Assembly (NCBI GenBank): GCA_002404095.1 | Contig: DHJA01000088.1 | Span: 12,313 to 25,563, forward strand | Source: Planctomycetaceae bacterium UBA4732 | Lineage (GTDB): Bacteria; Planctomycetota; Planctomycetia; Gemmatales; Gemmataceae | Length of the DNA stretch: 13,251 nt | Direction of reading: 5' to 3' | Shown: piece by piece, positions 1-7,032 of the stretch | Layout: each line of letters begins with the position of its first letter | How positions within the stretch are numbered: position 1 is the stretch's first letter | The notes under the pieces: model-generated | The model's input: the letters and a program-made list of their open reading frames with translations, nothing else | The model's database searches: none | What the model was told of the DNA's origin: nothing | Program-made: the position numbers and the translations under genes

Positions 1-1560
1 AATCCGATCTGGAAGACGAGCTATCGTCTTGTGTTGGACAAGAAAGGCAAACCATCGCTGCAAGGCTGGGCCATCGTCGAGAACACCAGCGATGAGGATT
101 GGAAAGACGTGCGCATGGCGTTGATTTCCAGCCGGCCGATTTCCTTCCAAATGGACCTGTATCAACCGCTATTCGTGCCGCGGCCGACCATTGAGCCGGA
201 GCTGTTCGCCTCGCTGCGGCCGCCGACTTACCAGGGCGCGCTCAACGGGCAACTCGGCGGCGGTCTCGGTGCGCTTGGCGGCGGCCTCGGCGCGCTTGGC
301 GGCGGCCTCGGTGCGCTTGGCGGCGGCCTCGGCGCCCTGGGCGGCCTCGGCGGTGGTCAATTGGGACAAAATGGCGTCGGCCAGGTCGCTCGCGTCAATC
401 CTTATCAGAACCAGGCGAACCTCAACAGTATCATCGATCCGACGACTGGCGCGCCCCTCAACTTTGAAAACAACCGGCTGAACTACGAAGAATTGCAGCA
501 GCGGCGCCAGCAGTTGCGCGACAACAAGGACAAGGCCAAGAAAATCGGCAGCGTCGTGGCCTTGGACCCGTCCGGGGTAGCGTCGTCGGCGACGGCCGCG
601 GAGATCGGCGACTACTTCCAGTACATCATCGAACAAAAAGTGGCGTTGCCGCGGCAGAAGTCGGCCATGCTGCCGATCGTCAATCAACCCGTCGAGGGCG
701 CCCGGGTCAGCATCTATAACGAAGCCGTTCAGGCCAAGTTCCCGCTGCTGGGTCTGCGCTTCAAAAACACCACCGGCCAAGACCTCATGCAAGGTCCGGT
801 GTCGGTGTACGAGGGCGGCACCTACGCCGGCGACGGCCGGATCATGGACCTCCAGCCCAACGAGGAGCGGCTTCTCAGCTTCGCGATTGACCAGGGCGTC
901 GAGATCAAGGCGGAACACGCTGGTTCCACGGAGAAGTTAATCGCCGTTAAAGTGGTCAAGGGCGTCATGTACGTGACGCACAAGCTGCGCGAAACCAAGT
1001 GTTATCAGGTCAAGAATCGTTCGCCGCAGGACCGCGACCTGATTATCGAACACCCCATCCGCGACGAATGGCAGCTCGTGGCGCTAGAAAAAGTGAACGA
1101 GGTCAGCCGCGACGTTTATCGCTTTGACCAGGCAGTCGCGGCCGGCAAGACGGCCAAGCTGGACGTGGTTGAAGAGCGCAGCCGCACCAACGTCGCCGGG
1201 CTGGCCGCGACGGACGACCAGGCCATCAAAGTGTTCCTGAGCGGCAACGTGGCCAGCGATAAGTTGAAAGAGGCGCTGAACAAGGCGCTCGCGTTCAAAG
1301 CCGAGTTGGCGTCGACGCGGCGCGATCTAACCCAAGTACAGAATCGACTCAAGGCAATCACGGAGGACCAGACGCGACTACGGGCGAACCTGGCGAATGT
1401 ACCGCCCACGTCGGCGGCCTACAAGCGCTACTTGGAGAAATTCGACACGCAGGAAACGGAGATCGAAAAGCTGCAGAAGAGCATAGAGGACAAACAGGAA
1501 GCGGAAAGGACGCAACAAGGCGCTTACGATTCCTACTTGACGGGGTTGAGCGTGGAATAA
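1..1560 (+). CDS. DUF4139 domain-containing protein, 3' portion (5' end outside window)
   Basis: The frame is open from base 1, so the apparent GTG start at 31 is internal and the true start lies upstream. The visible 519 codons begin with a stretch (tryptophan/tyrosine-rich, then LQGWAIVENTSDEDW) typical of the beta-rich DUF4139 domain found in mucoidy-inhibitor MuiA-like proteins. A Gly/Leu/Ala-rich low-complexity insert is encoded at about 241-360. Beta-rich DUF4139 sequence resumes from about 690 to 1200 (e.g. FPLLGLRFKNTTGQDLMQGP). The C-terminal part, about 1261-1515, is strongly charged and predicted coiled coil. Family members are usually exported or envelope-associated with no established enzymatic role; here the N-terminus is missing, so no signal peptide can be checked. 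The gene is followed by a long palindrome before the sigma-factor operon. Family assignment is fairly secure; function is unknown. Confidence 0.82.
   Translation, partial: NPIWKTSYRLVLDKKGKPSLQGWAIVENTSDEDWKDVRMALISSRPISFQMDLYQPLFVPRPTIEPELFASLRPPTYQGALNGQLGGGLGALGGGLGALGGGLGALGGGLGALGGLGGGQLGQNGVGQVARVNPYQNQANLNSIIDPTTGAPLNFENNRLNYEELQQRRQQLRDNKDKAKKIGSVVALDPSGVASSATAAEIGDYFQYIIEQKVALPRQKSAMLPIVNQPVEGARVSIYNEAVQAKFPLLGLRFKNTTGQDLMQGPVSVYEGGTYAGDGRIMDLQPNEERLLSFAIDQGVEIKAEHAGSTEKLIAVKVVKGVMYVTHKLRETKCYQVKNRSPQDRDLIIEHPIRDEWQLVALEKVNEVSRDVYRFDQAVAAGKTAKLDVVEERSRTNVAGLAATDDQAIKVFLSGNVASDKLKEALNKALAFKAELASTRRDLTQVQNRLKAITEDQTRLRANLANVPPTSAAYKRYLEKFDTQETEIEKLQKSIEDKQEAERTQQGAYDSYLTGLSVE
253..360 (+). 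repeat. In-frame 21-bp tandem repeat encoding a Gly-rich heptapeptide
   Basis: Four consecutive 21-bp units occupy 253-336 and a degenerate partial fifth unit follows to about 360. Each unit encodes the heptapeptide LGGGLGA. Units differ only at a few positions, mostly synonymous (GGT/GGC, CTC/CTT, GCG/GCC), so the array is recent or homogenised by slippage or unequal recombination. Because the unit is a multiple of three, copy-number change would keep the reading frame. It sits inside the DUF4139 protein and probably forms a flexible loop. Confidence 0.9.
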
Positions 1561-1587
1561 GCAGTCATTTCACAAACTACTACTAAC

Positions 1588-1669
1588 CCCGAGCGCTACA
1601 AGCCCTGAGCGCAAGCGAGGGGGGGTTCGTCTCACCCCTCGCTTGCGCTCAGGGCTTGTAGCGCTCGGG
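1588..1669. repeat. Long palindromic repeat, copy 1 (35-bp perfect arms)
   Basis: Arms 1588-1622 and 1635-1669 are perfectly complementary over 35 bp with a 12-base loop. The inner core (ACAAGCCCTGAGCGCAAGCG plus AGGGG) is identical to the arms of the palindrome at 4311-4371. No T-run follows on either strand, so it is not a classical intrinsic terminator, although such a stable hairpin could still protect the 3' end of the DUF4139 transcript or limit read-through into the sigma-factor operon. It resembles REP-like extragenic palindromes dispersed in planctomycete genomes (from memory, not searched). Confidence 0.92.
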
Positions 1670-1759
1670 ACTTGTACGAAAAACTCGTGACGGTTTCGTC
1701 GATTCGACCCTCCCGTTCGTTACCTCTTACAGGAGATCGGCCGGGCCGCCTGGGACGCT

Positions 1760-2317
1760 ATGGGCACGCAAGACGCCGACTGGATGGAGCGCTGGCGCCG
1801 CGGCGACGGCGCGGCCTTTGAGGCCATCGTCGAACGCTGGCGCCGGCCCGTCGCGCGCTTTCTGCTTCGCTACAGCGGCCGGGCCGATTTGGTACAGGAT
1901 CAGTGCCAAGAGGTGTTCCTGCGCGTCTACCAGTCGGGGCCGCGCTACCGCGAGACCGGGGCGTTTCCGGGTTGGTTGTTCCGCATCGCTCTGAACGTGG
2001 CGCGTGATGCAGGCCGACGACGCCGCGATCCGGCGCCGTTTATGGAAGCCGAGCCGGTCGATCCGGCGGCGCCGGCCGAGACGTTGTGCCGGCGGCGCGA
2101 GTTGGCCGACCTGATGGCCCGCGCCGCGGCGGAACTGCCCGAAACGCTGCGCGTGGTGCTGGCGCTGCGCCATGATGAAGAGTTGTCGTTCGAGGAAATC
2201 GCCCGTCTGACGGGCGCGCCGGCCAGCACCGTCAAATCGCGTTTCGCCGCCGCGCTGACTCGGTTGCGAACGCGATTGGAACAACAAGGCTACGGCCCCG
2301 AGGAAATCACGCCATGA
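1760..2317 (+). CDS. ECF-type RNA polymerase sigma factor (sigma-70 family)
   Basis: The 185-aa product has the compact two-domain layout of extracytoplasmic-function sigma factors. Region 2 spans about residues 20-87, with LVQDQCQEVFLRVYQ and GWLFRIALNVARD, the core-binding and -10-recognition helices. Region 4 spans about 118-170, with LPETLRVVLALRH and an HTH at ELSFEEIARLTGAPASTVKS for -35 recognition. The linker between them is short and Pro/Ala-rich, with no region 3. The ATG at 1760 is the only convenient start; an AGGAG at 1731-1735 is too distant to be a normal ribosome-binding site, so the start is somewhat uncertain (Met9 is an alternative). The stop overlaps the anti-sigma start by ATGA, indicating translational coupling. 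It presumably directs transcription in response to an envelope or intracellular cue sensed by the downstream membrane protein; target genes are unknown. Confidence 0.93.
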   Translation: MGTQDADWMERWRRGDGAAFEAIVERWRRPVARFLLRYSGRADLVQDQCQEVFLRVYQSGPRYRETGAFPGWLFRIALNVARDAGRRRRDPAPFMEAEPVDPAAPAETLCRRRELADLMARAAAELPETLRVVLALRHDEELSFEEIARLTGAPASTVKSRFAAALTRLRTRLEQQGYGPEEITP

Positions 2318-2973
2318 ATTGTGCCCAGGTTCGCGTCGCCTTGCCGGAGTTTGTTTACGGCGGACTGACGCCGGCAGTACAAGATCAGATGGAAATCCAC
2401 ATCAACGGCTGCCCGGAGTGCCGGCGGGAAGCTGCCGCGTTGCGTCAGGTACGTCACTTACTGACCGCGGCGCCGGCGCCCGAAGTTCGCGTGGACGCGC
2501 CGGCCCTGTACCGCGTGGCCGCCGAGCGGCAAGCGCGGCGAACCCGGCGTTGGCGGCGCATCGGCCTTGCGGCTTGCGCGGCCGCCGTCGCCCTGATCGC
2601 CGTGACGGCTTTGACGCGCCTGGAAATCCATGTTAGAAGCTCCGAAATGGTGGTCCGCTGGGGATCGGCGTCGGTCCCTATCCCGACTCCGGGGGCTGAC
2701 GCCCCCGGCTCGCCAGTCCCGCCCATCGTTGCGGCGGCGCCGCGCGACTTGTCCTCCATTGAAGATCGTCTGCGCGTCCTAAGCGAGTTGACGCAAGCCC
2801 TGGCCGAGGACGACCGCGACCGCGACTACCAACGCGAACGAGAAATTGCCCATTTGCGACAGCAAATTAAGGATTGGCAAGGCCAATCCGCCCAGCGCTT
2901 CGGCGCCGTGGAACGCGACTTTGACGCCCTGTATACAGCCCAATTTCCTAGCCATAAAGGAGGCAGACCGTGA
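2314..2973 (+). CDS. Membrane-anchored zf-HC2-type anti-sigma factor
   Basis: The 219-aa protein opens with a putative zinc-finger anti-sigma domain whose HxxxCxxC signature is His29, Cys33, Cys36, preceded by Cys3. This is the family fold that occludes ECF sigma factors. After a basic cluster (about residues 72-82), a single membrane helix covers about 83-100. The segment beyond it, presumed extracytoplasmic, has a Pro/Gly linker (about 120-140) and a charged, probably coiled-coil region (about 149-205). The start ATG overlaps the sigma stop and its own TGA overlaps the next gene's GTG, so three genes form one coupled operon. Part of the linker is encoded by a GC-rich palindrome at 2689-2708. 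It probably holds the sigma factor at the membrane until a signal releases it; the signal is not evident. Confidence 0.9.
   Translation: MNCAQVRVALPEFVYGGLTPAVQDQMEIHINGCPECRREAAALRQVRHLLTAAPAPEVRVDAPALYRVAAERQARRTRRWRRIGLAACAAAVALIAVTALTRLEIHVRSSEMVVRWGSASVPIPTPGADAPGSPVPPIVAAAPRDLSSIEDRLRVLSELTQALAEDDRDRDYQREREIAHLRQQIKDWQGQSAQRFGAVERDFDALYTAQFPSHKGGRP
2689..2708. repeat. Short GC-rich palindrome inside the anti-sigma gene
   Basis: Perfect 8-bp arms CCGGGGGC (2689-2696) and GCCCCCGG (2701-2708) flank the loop TGAC. It is translated in frame as part of TPGADAPGS in the extracytoplasmic linker of the anti-sigma factor. The same kind of palindrome (GGGGGCTGACGCCCCC) is, as I recall, dispersed in planctomycete genomes, which would make it an in-frame repeat insertion. 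Confidence 0.75.
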
Positions 2974-4298
2974 AGCGTACTTGCATGGGGTTGGCTACGG
3001 CGCTGGCCTACGCCGTCTTCGGGACGGTGACCGCGCTGGCCCAGCCGGCGTCGCCAGCCGTTGCCCCCAAAGTAGAAATCGGCAGCGATACGAAATATGT
3101 TGCTGTTGTCTTGGCCGGCGACATACAAGAAGAGGTGGAAATCCTACGGCGGTTGCTGGCCAACGGCCTTGCAGACGCCTACGGCTTTCCCAGCCACAAG
3201 ACCCTGACGCCGTATCGTGGGGTTCGATACTACCCGCTGATAGGGCCCGCACAAATCACCGAGTCCAGCATGGGAGATAACAGCACCAATGGAATGGCGG
3301 GGTCGTTTGTTCCGGCGGACCAGCCCGCGCCGCACCCGGAGGGAGTGTACCTAAAGGACTATGGCGTCGTCTACACGGCGACCCTGCCGCCGCCCCCGAG
3401 CAATCCGCTTCCTGGAACGACCGTCGGTGTTGTCCACAGGATACCGCTCAGCGCGTGGGATCGCGCCCGCAAGGAACTGCGCGGAGAAACGGTGGAACCC
3501 GATGGGACTTCCGTCAACGAACCGCCGCCGCTGGCCGATGTCATTCTCAAGGTGCTGGCCGACAACGGCAAGCACTTCACCAGGCTGGCGGAGGGCGAGC
3601 GGATCACGGTCGCCGTCACCTTTCGAGACGATGCCGCGAATGGCATCTTGCACCCTCAACTTATCTATACACCTATGTTGGGCGCTCCAGCGGGGATGCC
3701 GCCTGGTGGCTCCTTTCCCGGCGGAACCGGGGTGCCTGGTGTTACGGGGGGGTCGCCATACATCGCATCCGGCGGGCACACGCCGCCGCCGTCTGGATCG
3801 CCCCGCCCGGCAGGGGCGCCCGAAGACGATGCGGCGTGGTTGACCGAAGTTCGCAACAGGATGACATTGAGCGACCTGCACGTGAAGCAGCAGAACTACC
3901 CGGCGGCGATTATCGCCTATAAAAACACCCAAGAGCTACTCCAAAAGGCGTTTGATGCTAAAAGGGAACTAAGCCCGGAGGACGCTGCCAGCGTTTTGAC
4001 GACCGCCCAACTCTTCCTTCATCTGGCAAAGGGGTACGAATCGGCGGGCGACAACGAGGCTTCCCGGAAAGCTATGCAGAAGGTAGGGAGCCTGTCGAAA
4101 ATGGCCGCGACGCTGGCCGGCGCCTTGCCCGCGGCGAAGGCGCAGCCAGCGGCGCCGCCGGCGCTGCCGAGTAAGCTGGTCGTCACCGCGTCGAAGAAAC
4201 TGCTGGACGAAGTAGGCGCCGGCAAGATGACCTTCGAGGCGTTCCGCAAGGCGGCGACGGTCGAATATGTCACGCCGTCGGCCGCTGACAAGAAGTGA
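2970..4298 (+). CDS. Exported protein of unknown function, sigma-operon third gene
   Basis: The GTG start at 2970 overlaps the anti-sigma stop (GTGA) and is preceded by AAAGGAGG at 2956-2963 with a 6-base gap, so this start is well supported. The 442-aa product has a clear signal peptide (KR, hydrophobic 7-23, likely cleavage ALA/Q after residue 24). An unrecognised globular region runs from about 35 to 235 (including VILKVLADNGKHFTRLAEGE). A Gly/Pro-rich linker follows at about 238-287. A helical, TPR-like segment covers about 288-375 (NYPAAIIAYKNTQELL; LFLHLAKGYESAGDNEAS), and then an Ala/Pro stretch and a short helical tail. I do not recognise a named family. Its position suggests it acts with, or is sensed by, the sigma/anti-sigma pair at the envelope. 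The gene ends in a palindrome with a T-rich tail that could terminate the operon. Confidence 0.85.
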   Translation: MKRTCMGLATALAYAVFGTVTALAQPASPAVAPKVEIGSDTKYVAVVLAGDIQEEVEILRRLLANGLADAYGFPSHKTLTPYRGVRYYPLIGPAQITESSMGDNSTNGMAGSFVPADQPAPHPEGVYLKDYGVVYTATLPPPPSNPLPGTTVGVVHRIPLSAWDRARKELRGETVEPDGTSVNEPPPLADVILKVLADNGKHFTRLAEGERITVAVTFRDDAANGILHPQLIYTPMLGAPAGMPPGGSFPGGTGVPGVTGGSPYIASGGHTPPPSGSPRPAGAPEDDAAWLTEVRNRMTLSDLHVKQQNYPAAIIAYKNTQELLQKAFDAKRELSPEDAASVLTTAQLFLHLAKGYESAGDNEASRKAMQKVGSLSKMAATLAGALPAAKAQPAAPPALPSKLVVTASKKLLDEVGAGKMTFEAFRKAATVEYVTPSAADKK

Positions 4299-4310
4299 GT
4301 AACAACTTTT

Positions 4311-4371
4311 ACAAGCCCTGAGCGCAAGCGAGGGGTGAAGCGAAAACCCCTCGCTTGCGCTCAGGGCTTGT
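4311..4371. repeat. Long palindromic repeat, copy 2 (26-bp perfect arms)
   Basis: Arms 4311-4336 and 4346-4371 are perfectly complementary over 26 bp around a 9-base loop. The arm core is the same sequence as in the palindrome at 1588-1669; the flanking bases differ. It lies between two convergent genes, and its right arm includes the last three codons' worth of sequence and the TGA stop (4361-4363) of the - strand DUF255 gene. Confidence 0.93.
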
Positions 4372-4386
4372 GAGGGGTTTTCTTTT
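4311..4386 (+). terminator. Probable intrinsic terminator of the sigma-factor operon
   Basis: On the + strand the 26-bp hairpin is followed, after GAGGGG, by TTTTCTTTT (4378-4386). The hairpin starts 12 bases after the stop of the exported-protein gene, and the next gene is convergent, so termination here makes sense. The T-run is offset by about six bases from the stem, which is suboptimal. On the - strand no T-run follows. Confidence 0.5.
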
Positions 4387-6316
4387 CCTTGGCGTCGAGA
4401 TACAGCGCCAGAGCATCCGCTAATGCAGGTAGGCTGGCTGGGTTGCTTTTCAGCGCCACGGCCAGCGCCTTGAACGTCCGCTCCGCTTCCTTCGCGTACT
4501 TTTCCTCTCCGGTTTTGACCCACAAGCGCACCAGATTTCGGGCCGCGACGCTGTTGCCGCTGGGCTGGGCGCCGTCGTACTGGTCCTTGGCGCGGGCGAA
4601 CAACTTCTCCGCATCGTTCGCCGTGTAGAAAAAGCCGCCGGCGTCCTTGTCGCCGTGAACCTGAATCATCACGTCGGTCAACGACTTCGCCTCATCCAGC
4701 CAGCGCTTATCGCCGGTCGCGTCGTGCAGACATAATAACCCATGCACGAGATAGGCATAGTCGTCAAGGTAGCCTTTAAGACGGGCCGCCGCTTTCTGAC
4801 CCGGAGCGGCGCCGTAGGTGCGCAACAAACGGCCGTCCTTGGTGCGCATGTGCGAAAGAAGGAAGTCGGCGGCGCGGGCGGCGGTTTCGATGGGCTTCTT
4901 GTCGTCCAACGCCTGGCCCGCCGTCGCTGCGCCGGCGATCATTTCACCGTTCCAAGCGGTCAGAATCTTCGTGTCCAGAAACGGCCGCGGCCGCTTGGCG
5001 CGCACGTCAAACAGCTTTTGACGCAAGGGAGCCAGTCGCGTTTCGAGCTGATCTTCGGTCGTCTTGAGTTCCTTCGCCCGATCCGCCAATGTCATCGGCA
5101 ATACGAGAATGCGCTTCGACTCGAAGTTCGGTTCGCCGTCGGCGCCGTAGACTTTTTTGAACAAGGCCGCGTCGTCCTTGTCGGCCAGCGCCGCATTGAT
5201 CTCCTTATCGGTCCAGACGTAGAACCGGCCTTCCTCGCCGTCCGCGTCGGCGTCCAGGGCGGAGTAAAAGCCCCCATTCGGATCGGTCATTTCGCGTTCG
5301 ACGAAGGCCAGCGTTTGCCGCAGCACGCGCTGATAGGCCGGATTCTTGGCGGACTCGTAGGCGCTCGCGTACACCTCCAAAAGCTGGGCGTTGTCGTAGA
5401 GCATTTTCTCGAAGTGCGGCGTGGTCCATGTGCGCTCGGTGCTGTAGCGGTGAAAACCGCCGCCGAGGTGGTCATAGATGCCGCCGCGGGCCATGTGGTC
5501 GAGCGTGATCTGGACCATCTCATCTGGTAGGGGCGGGGTAACCCCGCCCCTACGATTGCGGCCGGCTTCGTGCTGGAGGAGGAGCAGCGCGGGCGGCATC
5601 GGAAACTTCGGGCCGCGGAAGTTGCGCTCTGCGGAACCGAAGCCGCCGTAAGTGTGGTCGAACTGCTCCTTCAAGGCGTCCACCGTCCCGGCGACAAGAT
5701 CGCGGTCAAGTGTGACGAGGCCGACGCCGCGAGCGAGGCCGGCCAGTAGGTCGGTGGTCCGTCCGGCCACGTCGTCGGCCTGTTGCTGAAACTCCTTTGG
5801 CTTCTCATCGTGGAGTTTCTTCACCGCTTTGATGAGTGTCTTGAGGCCGGGAAACGTGCTGCCGTCTTTTTCGCGGTCGTCGGGCGGGAAGTAGGTGCCG
5901 CCGTAGATCGGTTTGCCGTCGGCGGTAAGGAACAGCGACAACGGCCAGCCGCCCGGCCGACGCATCGCGGTCAGCGATGTGATATAGACATTGTCGATGT
6001 CGGGCCGTTCCTCGCGGTCCACTTTGATGCACACGAAATCACGATTAAAAAGATCGGCTACATCTTGATTCTCAAACGACTCGCGCTCCATGACGTGACA
6101 CCAATGGCACGAGCTATAGCCAATGGAGAGGAAGACGAGCTTGCCCTCTTTTTTCGCTTTTGCGAACGCCTCGTCGCCCCAAGGATACCAATCCACGGGA
6201 TTGTGAGAGTGCTGAAGGAGGTAGGGACTTGTTTCACCGGCCAGGTGGTTCGTGGGCTTATCGGCGGCGGCGACCGACGCCGCCAGTAGGAGGAACGCCG
6301 TCGTCGCACAGGTCAT
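4361..6316 (-). CDS. Exported thioredoxin-domain protein of the DUF255/YyaL (SPATA20-like) family
   Basis: The 651-aa product starts with a short signal-like N-terminus (hydrophobic about 5-18, AAAD). The hallmark DUF255 thioredoxin-fold domain follows: [20 protein letters not shown], then the redox motif C70-H-W-C73 in SSCHWCHVM, then [10 protein letters not shown] and GGWPLSLFL. From about residue 230 the rest is an alpha/alpha six-hairpin barrel-like region ([39 protein letters not shown]), as in the N-acylglucosamine 2-epimerase-like part of the family. Length is typical. The ATG at 6316 has AAGGA about nine bases upstream. The substrate of this family is not established. Upstream on the same strand is a DsbD-N-like exported protein, suggesting thiol-redox work outside the cytoplasm. 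Oddities: the C-terminal residues and stop come from a palindromic repeat, and residues about 255-264 are encoded by another palindrome. Confidence 0.93.
   Translation of the reverse strand: MTCATTAFLLLAASVAAADKPTNHLAGETSPYLLQHSHNPVDWYPWGDEAFAKAKKEGKLVFLSIGYSSCHWCHVMERESFENQDVADLFNRDFVCIKVDREERPDIDNVYITSLTAMRRPGGWPLSLFLTADGKPIYGGTYFPPDDREKDGSTFPGLKTLIKAVKKLHDEKPKEFQQQADDVAGRTTDLLAGLARGVGLVTLDRDLVAGTVDALKEQFDHTYGGFGSAERNFRGPKFPMPPALLLLQHEAGRNRRGGVTPPLPDEMVQITLDHMARGGIYDHLGGGFHRYSTERTWTTPHFEKMLYDNAQLLEVYASAYESAKNPAYQRVLRQTLAFVEREMTDPNGGFYSALDADADGEEGRFYVWTDKEINAALADKDDAALFKKVYGADGEPNFESKRILVLPMTLADRAKELKTTEDQLETRLAPLRQKLFDVRAKRPRPFLDTKILTAWNGEMIAGAATAGQALDDKKPIETAARAADFLLSHMRTKDGRLLRTYGAAPGQKAAARLKGYLDDYAYLVHGLLCLHDATGDKRWLDEAKSLTDVMIQVHGDKDAGGFFYTANDAEKLFARAKDQYDGAQPSGNSVAARNLVRLWVKTGEEKYAKEAERTFKALAVALKSNPASLPALADALALYLDAKEKKTPHKP
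5527..5553. repeat. In-frame GC-rich palindrome inside the DUF255 gene
   Basis: Arms 5527-5539 and 5541-5553 (GTAGGGGCGGGGT and its complement) are perfect over 13 bp around one central base. Read on the - strand it encodes RRGGVTPPL at about residues 255-263, between two well-conserved family segments (LLLLQHEAG and [13 protein letters not shown]). The encoded peptide looks unlike the surrounding family sequence, so the palindrome is probably an insertion that kept the reading frame. Confidence 0.85.
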
Positions 6317-6346
6317 GGGGCAAATCCTTGAAGTGGGAAATATCTT

Positions 6347-6411
6347 CGTTTAGCCGCGACCCGAAGGGGAGCGCGTAGGCTACGCGCTCCCCTTCGGGCC
6401 GCGGCTAAACG
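6347..6411. repeat. Long palindrome upstream of the DUF255 gene
   Basis: Arms 6347-6378 and 6380-6411 are complementary over 32 positions with one mismatch (A6359 against C6399) and a single central base. The arms begin CGTTTAGCCGCG. It occupies most of the gap between the DsbD-N-like gene (ends 6426) and the DUF255 gene (starts 6316), so it would fold in a shared transcript and could reduce downstream expression. No T-run follows on the - strand. The sequence is unrelated to the 1588/4311 family, so it is a second dispersed-palindrome family. Confidence 0.9.
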
Positions 6412-6425
6412 GGCGGGGGCGGTGA

Positions 6426-6920
6426 TTAAGGCGCCGCCGTCAGTTTAACTTCCGACGGCAGCAGGCACGTCTTTTCGTTGCACGCCTGCACTTTGACGGT
6501 CAATTCCAGCGGACTGTCATCACCCTTGGCGCGGTTGGCCGTGATGGTGATCGTCGCCTTGTCCTCGTACACTTTGTAGGCGCCAAGGGTGGCGTCTTTT
6601 ACTTCTTTCCCGGCCGGATAAGCGACCTTCACATTGTCGAGCGCCCCCTTGGCTTTCACCTTCACGACGGTCTGCACGGAGGCGAAGTCTTCTGAGCCAA
6701 CGGGGTTGGCATAGAGGTGCCAGCCTTTGTCGATGGCCAGCGTCAGGGTGACGACCTGTTTGCCGTCGGCGTCCGGTTTCTCGGCGACGGCGGTCGCTTT
6801 GACGACGGAATCGGATTTGAGGGGGGCGGCCAAGGCGGTCGAGCGACCGGCAAGCGCCGTTAGGCCGGCCAGCAGTACCGTCACGGCAATCGGGAACGGG
6901 CGGCGACTCGTCTTATACAT
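6426..6920 (-). CDS. Exported DsbD N-terminal-like (thiol:disulfide) domain protein
   Basis: I start this gene at ATG 6920 (164 aa) because GGAG lies ten bases upstream and the product then begins with a normal signal peptide (MYKTSRRPFP, hydrophobic 11-31, cleavage near ALAA at 31-32). A GTG at 6953 would add 11 residues and bury that signal. The mature part is one beta-rich domain: GWHLYANPVG, YPAGKEVKDATLGAYKVYED, then LTVKVQACNEKTCLLPSEV. The two cysteines Cys147 and Cys152 in the last strand match the redox cysteine pair position of the DsbD alpha domain. The transmembrane and C-terminal thioredoxin parts of full DsbD are absent. It probably exchanges electrons or disulfides outside the cytoplasm, possibly with the DUF255 protein encoded just downstream. 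Confidence 0.8.
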   Translation of the reverse strand: MYKTSRRPFPIAVTVLLAGLTALAGRSTALAAPLKSDSVVKATAVAEKPDADGKQVVTLTLAIDKGWHLYANPVGSEDFASVQTVVKVKAKGALDNVKVAYPAGKEVKDATLGAYKVYEDKATITITANRAKGDDSPLELTVKVQACNEKTCLLPSEVKLTAAP

Positions 6921-6970
6921 TTTCGGGATTCTCCGATGAAAGGCGCGACTCACGCGCCGGGTTCTACCCT

Positions 6971-6999
6971 ACTATCCCCATACCGGCCTTCGCCGCCAA
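6971..6999 (-). promoter_or_regulatory. Candidate promoter for the DsbD-N-like gene
   Basis: On the - strand TTGGCG (6999-6994) and GATAGT (6976-6971) are 17 bases apart, each matching four of six consensus positions. The gene start is about 50 bases downstream. This is weak pattern evidence in a GC-rich background. Confidence 0.25.
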
Positions 7000-7032
7000 G
7001 AGGAAAATTCGCCGCACGGGAGAGAACTGATA

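Noticed and set aside
169..918. 249-aa open frame antisense to the DUF4139 gene
   Set aside because: Low-complexity Ala/Glu/Arg runs mirror the Gly-rich repeat on the other strand; no family resemblance or ribosome-binding site.
6921..6953. GTG start at 6953 for the DsbD-N-like protein
   Set aside because: It adds 11 residues before the signal peptide, while ATG 6920 has GGAG upstream and a normal signal sequence.
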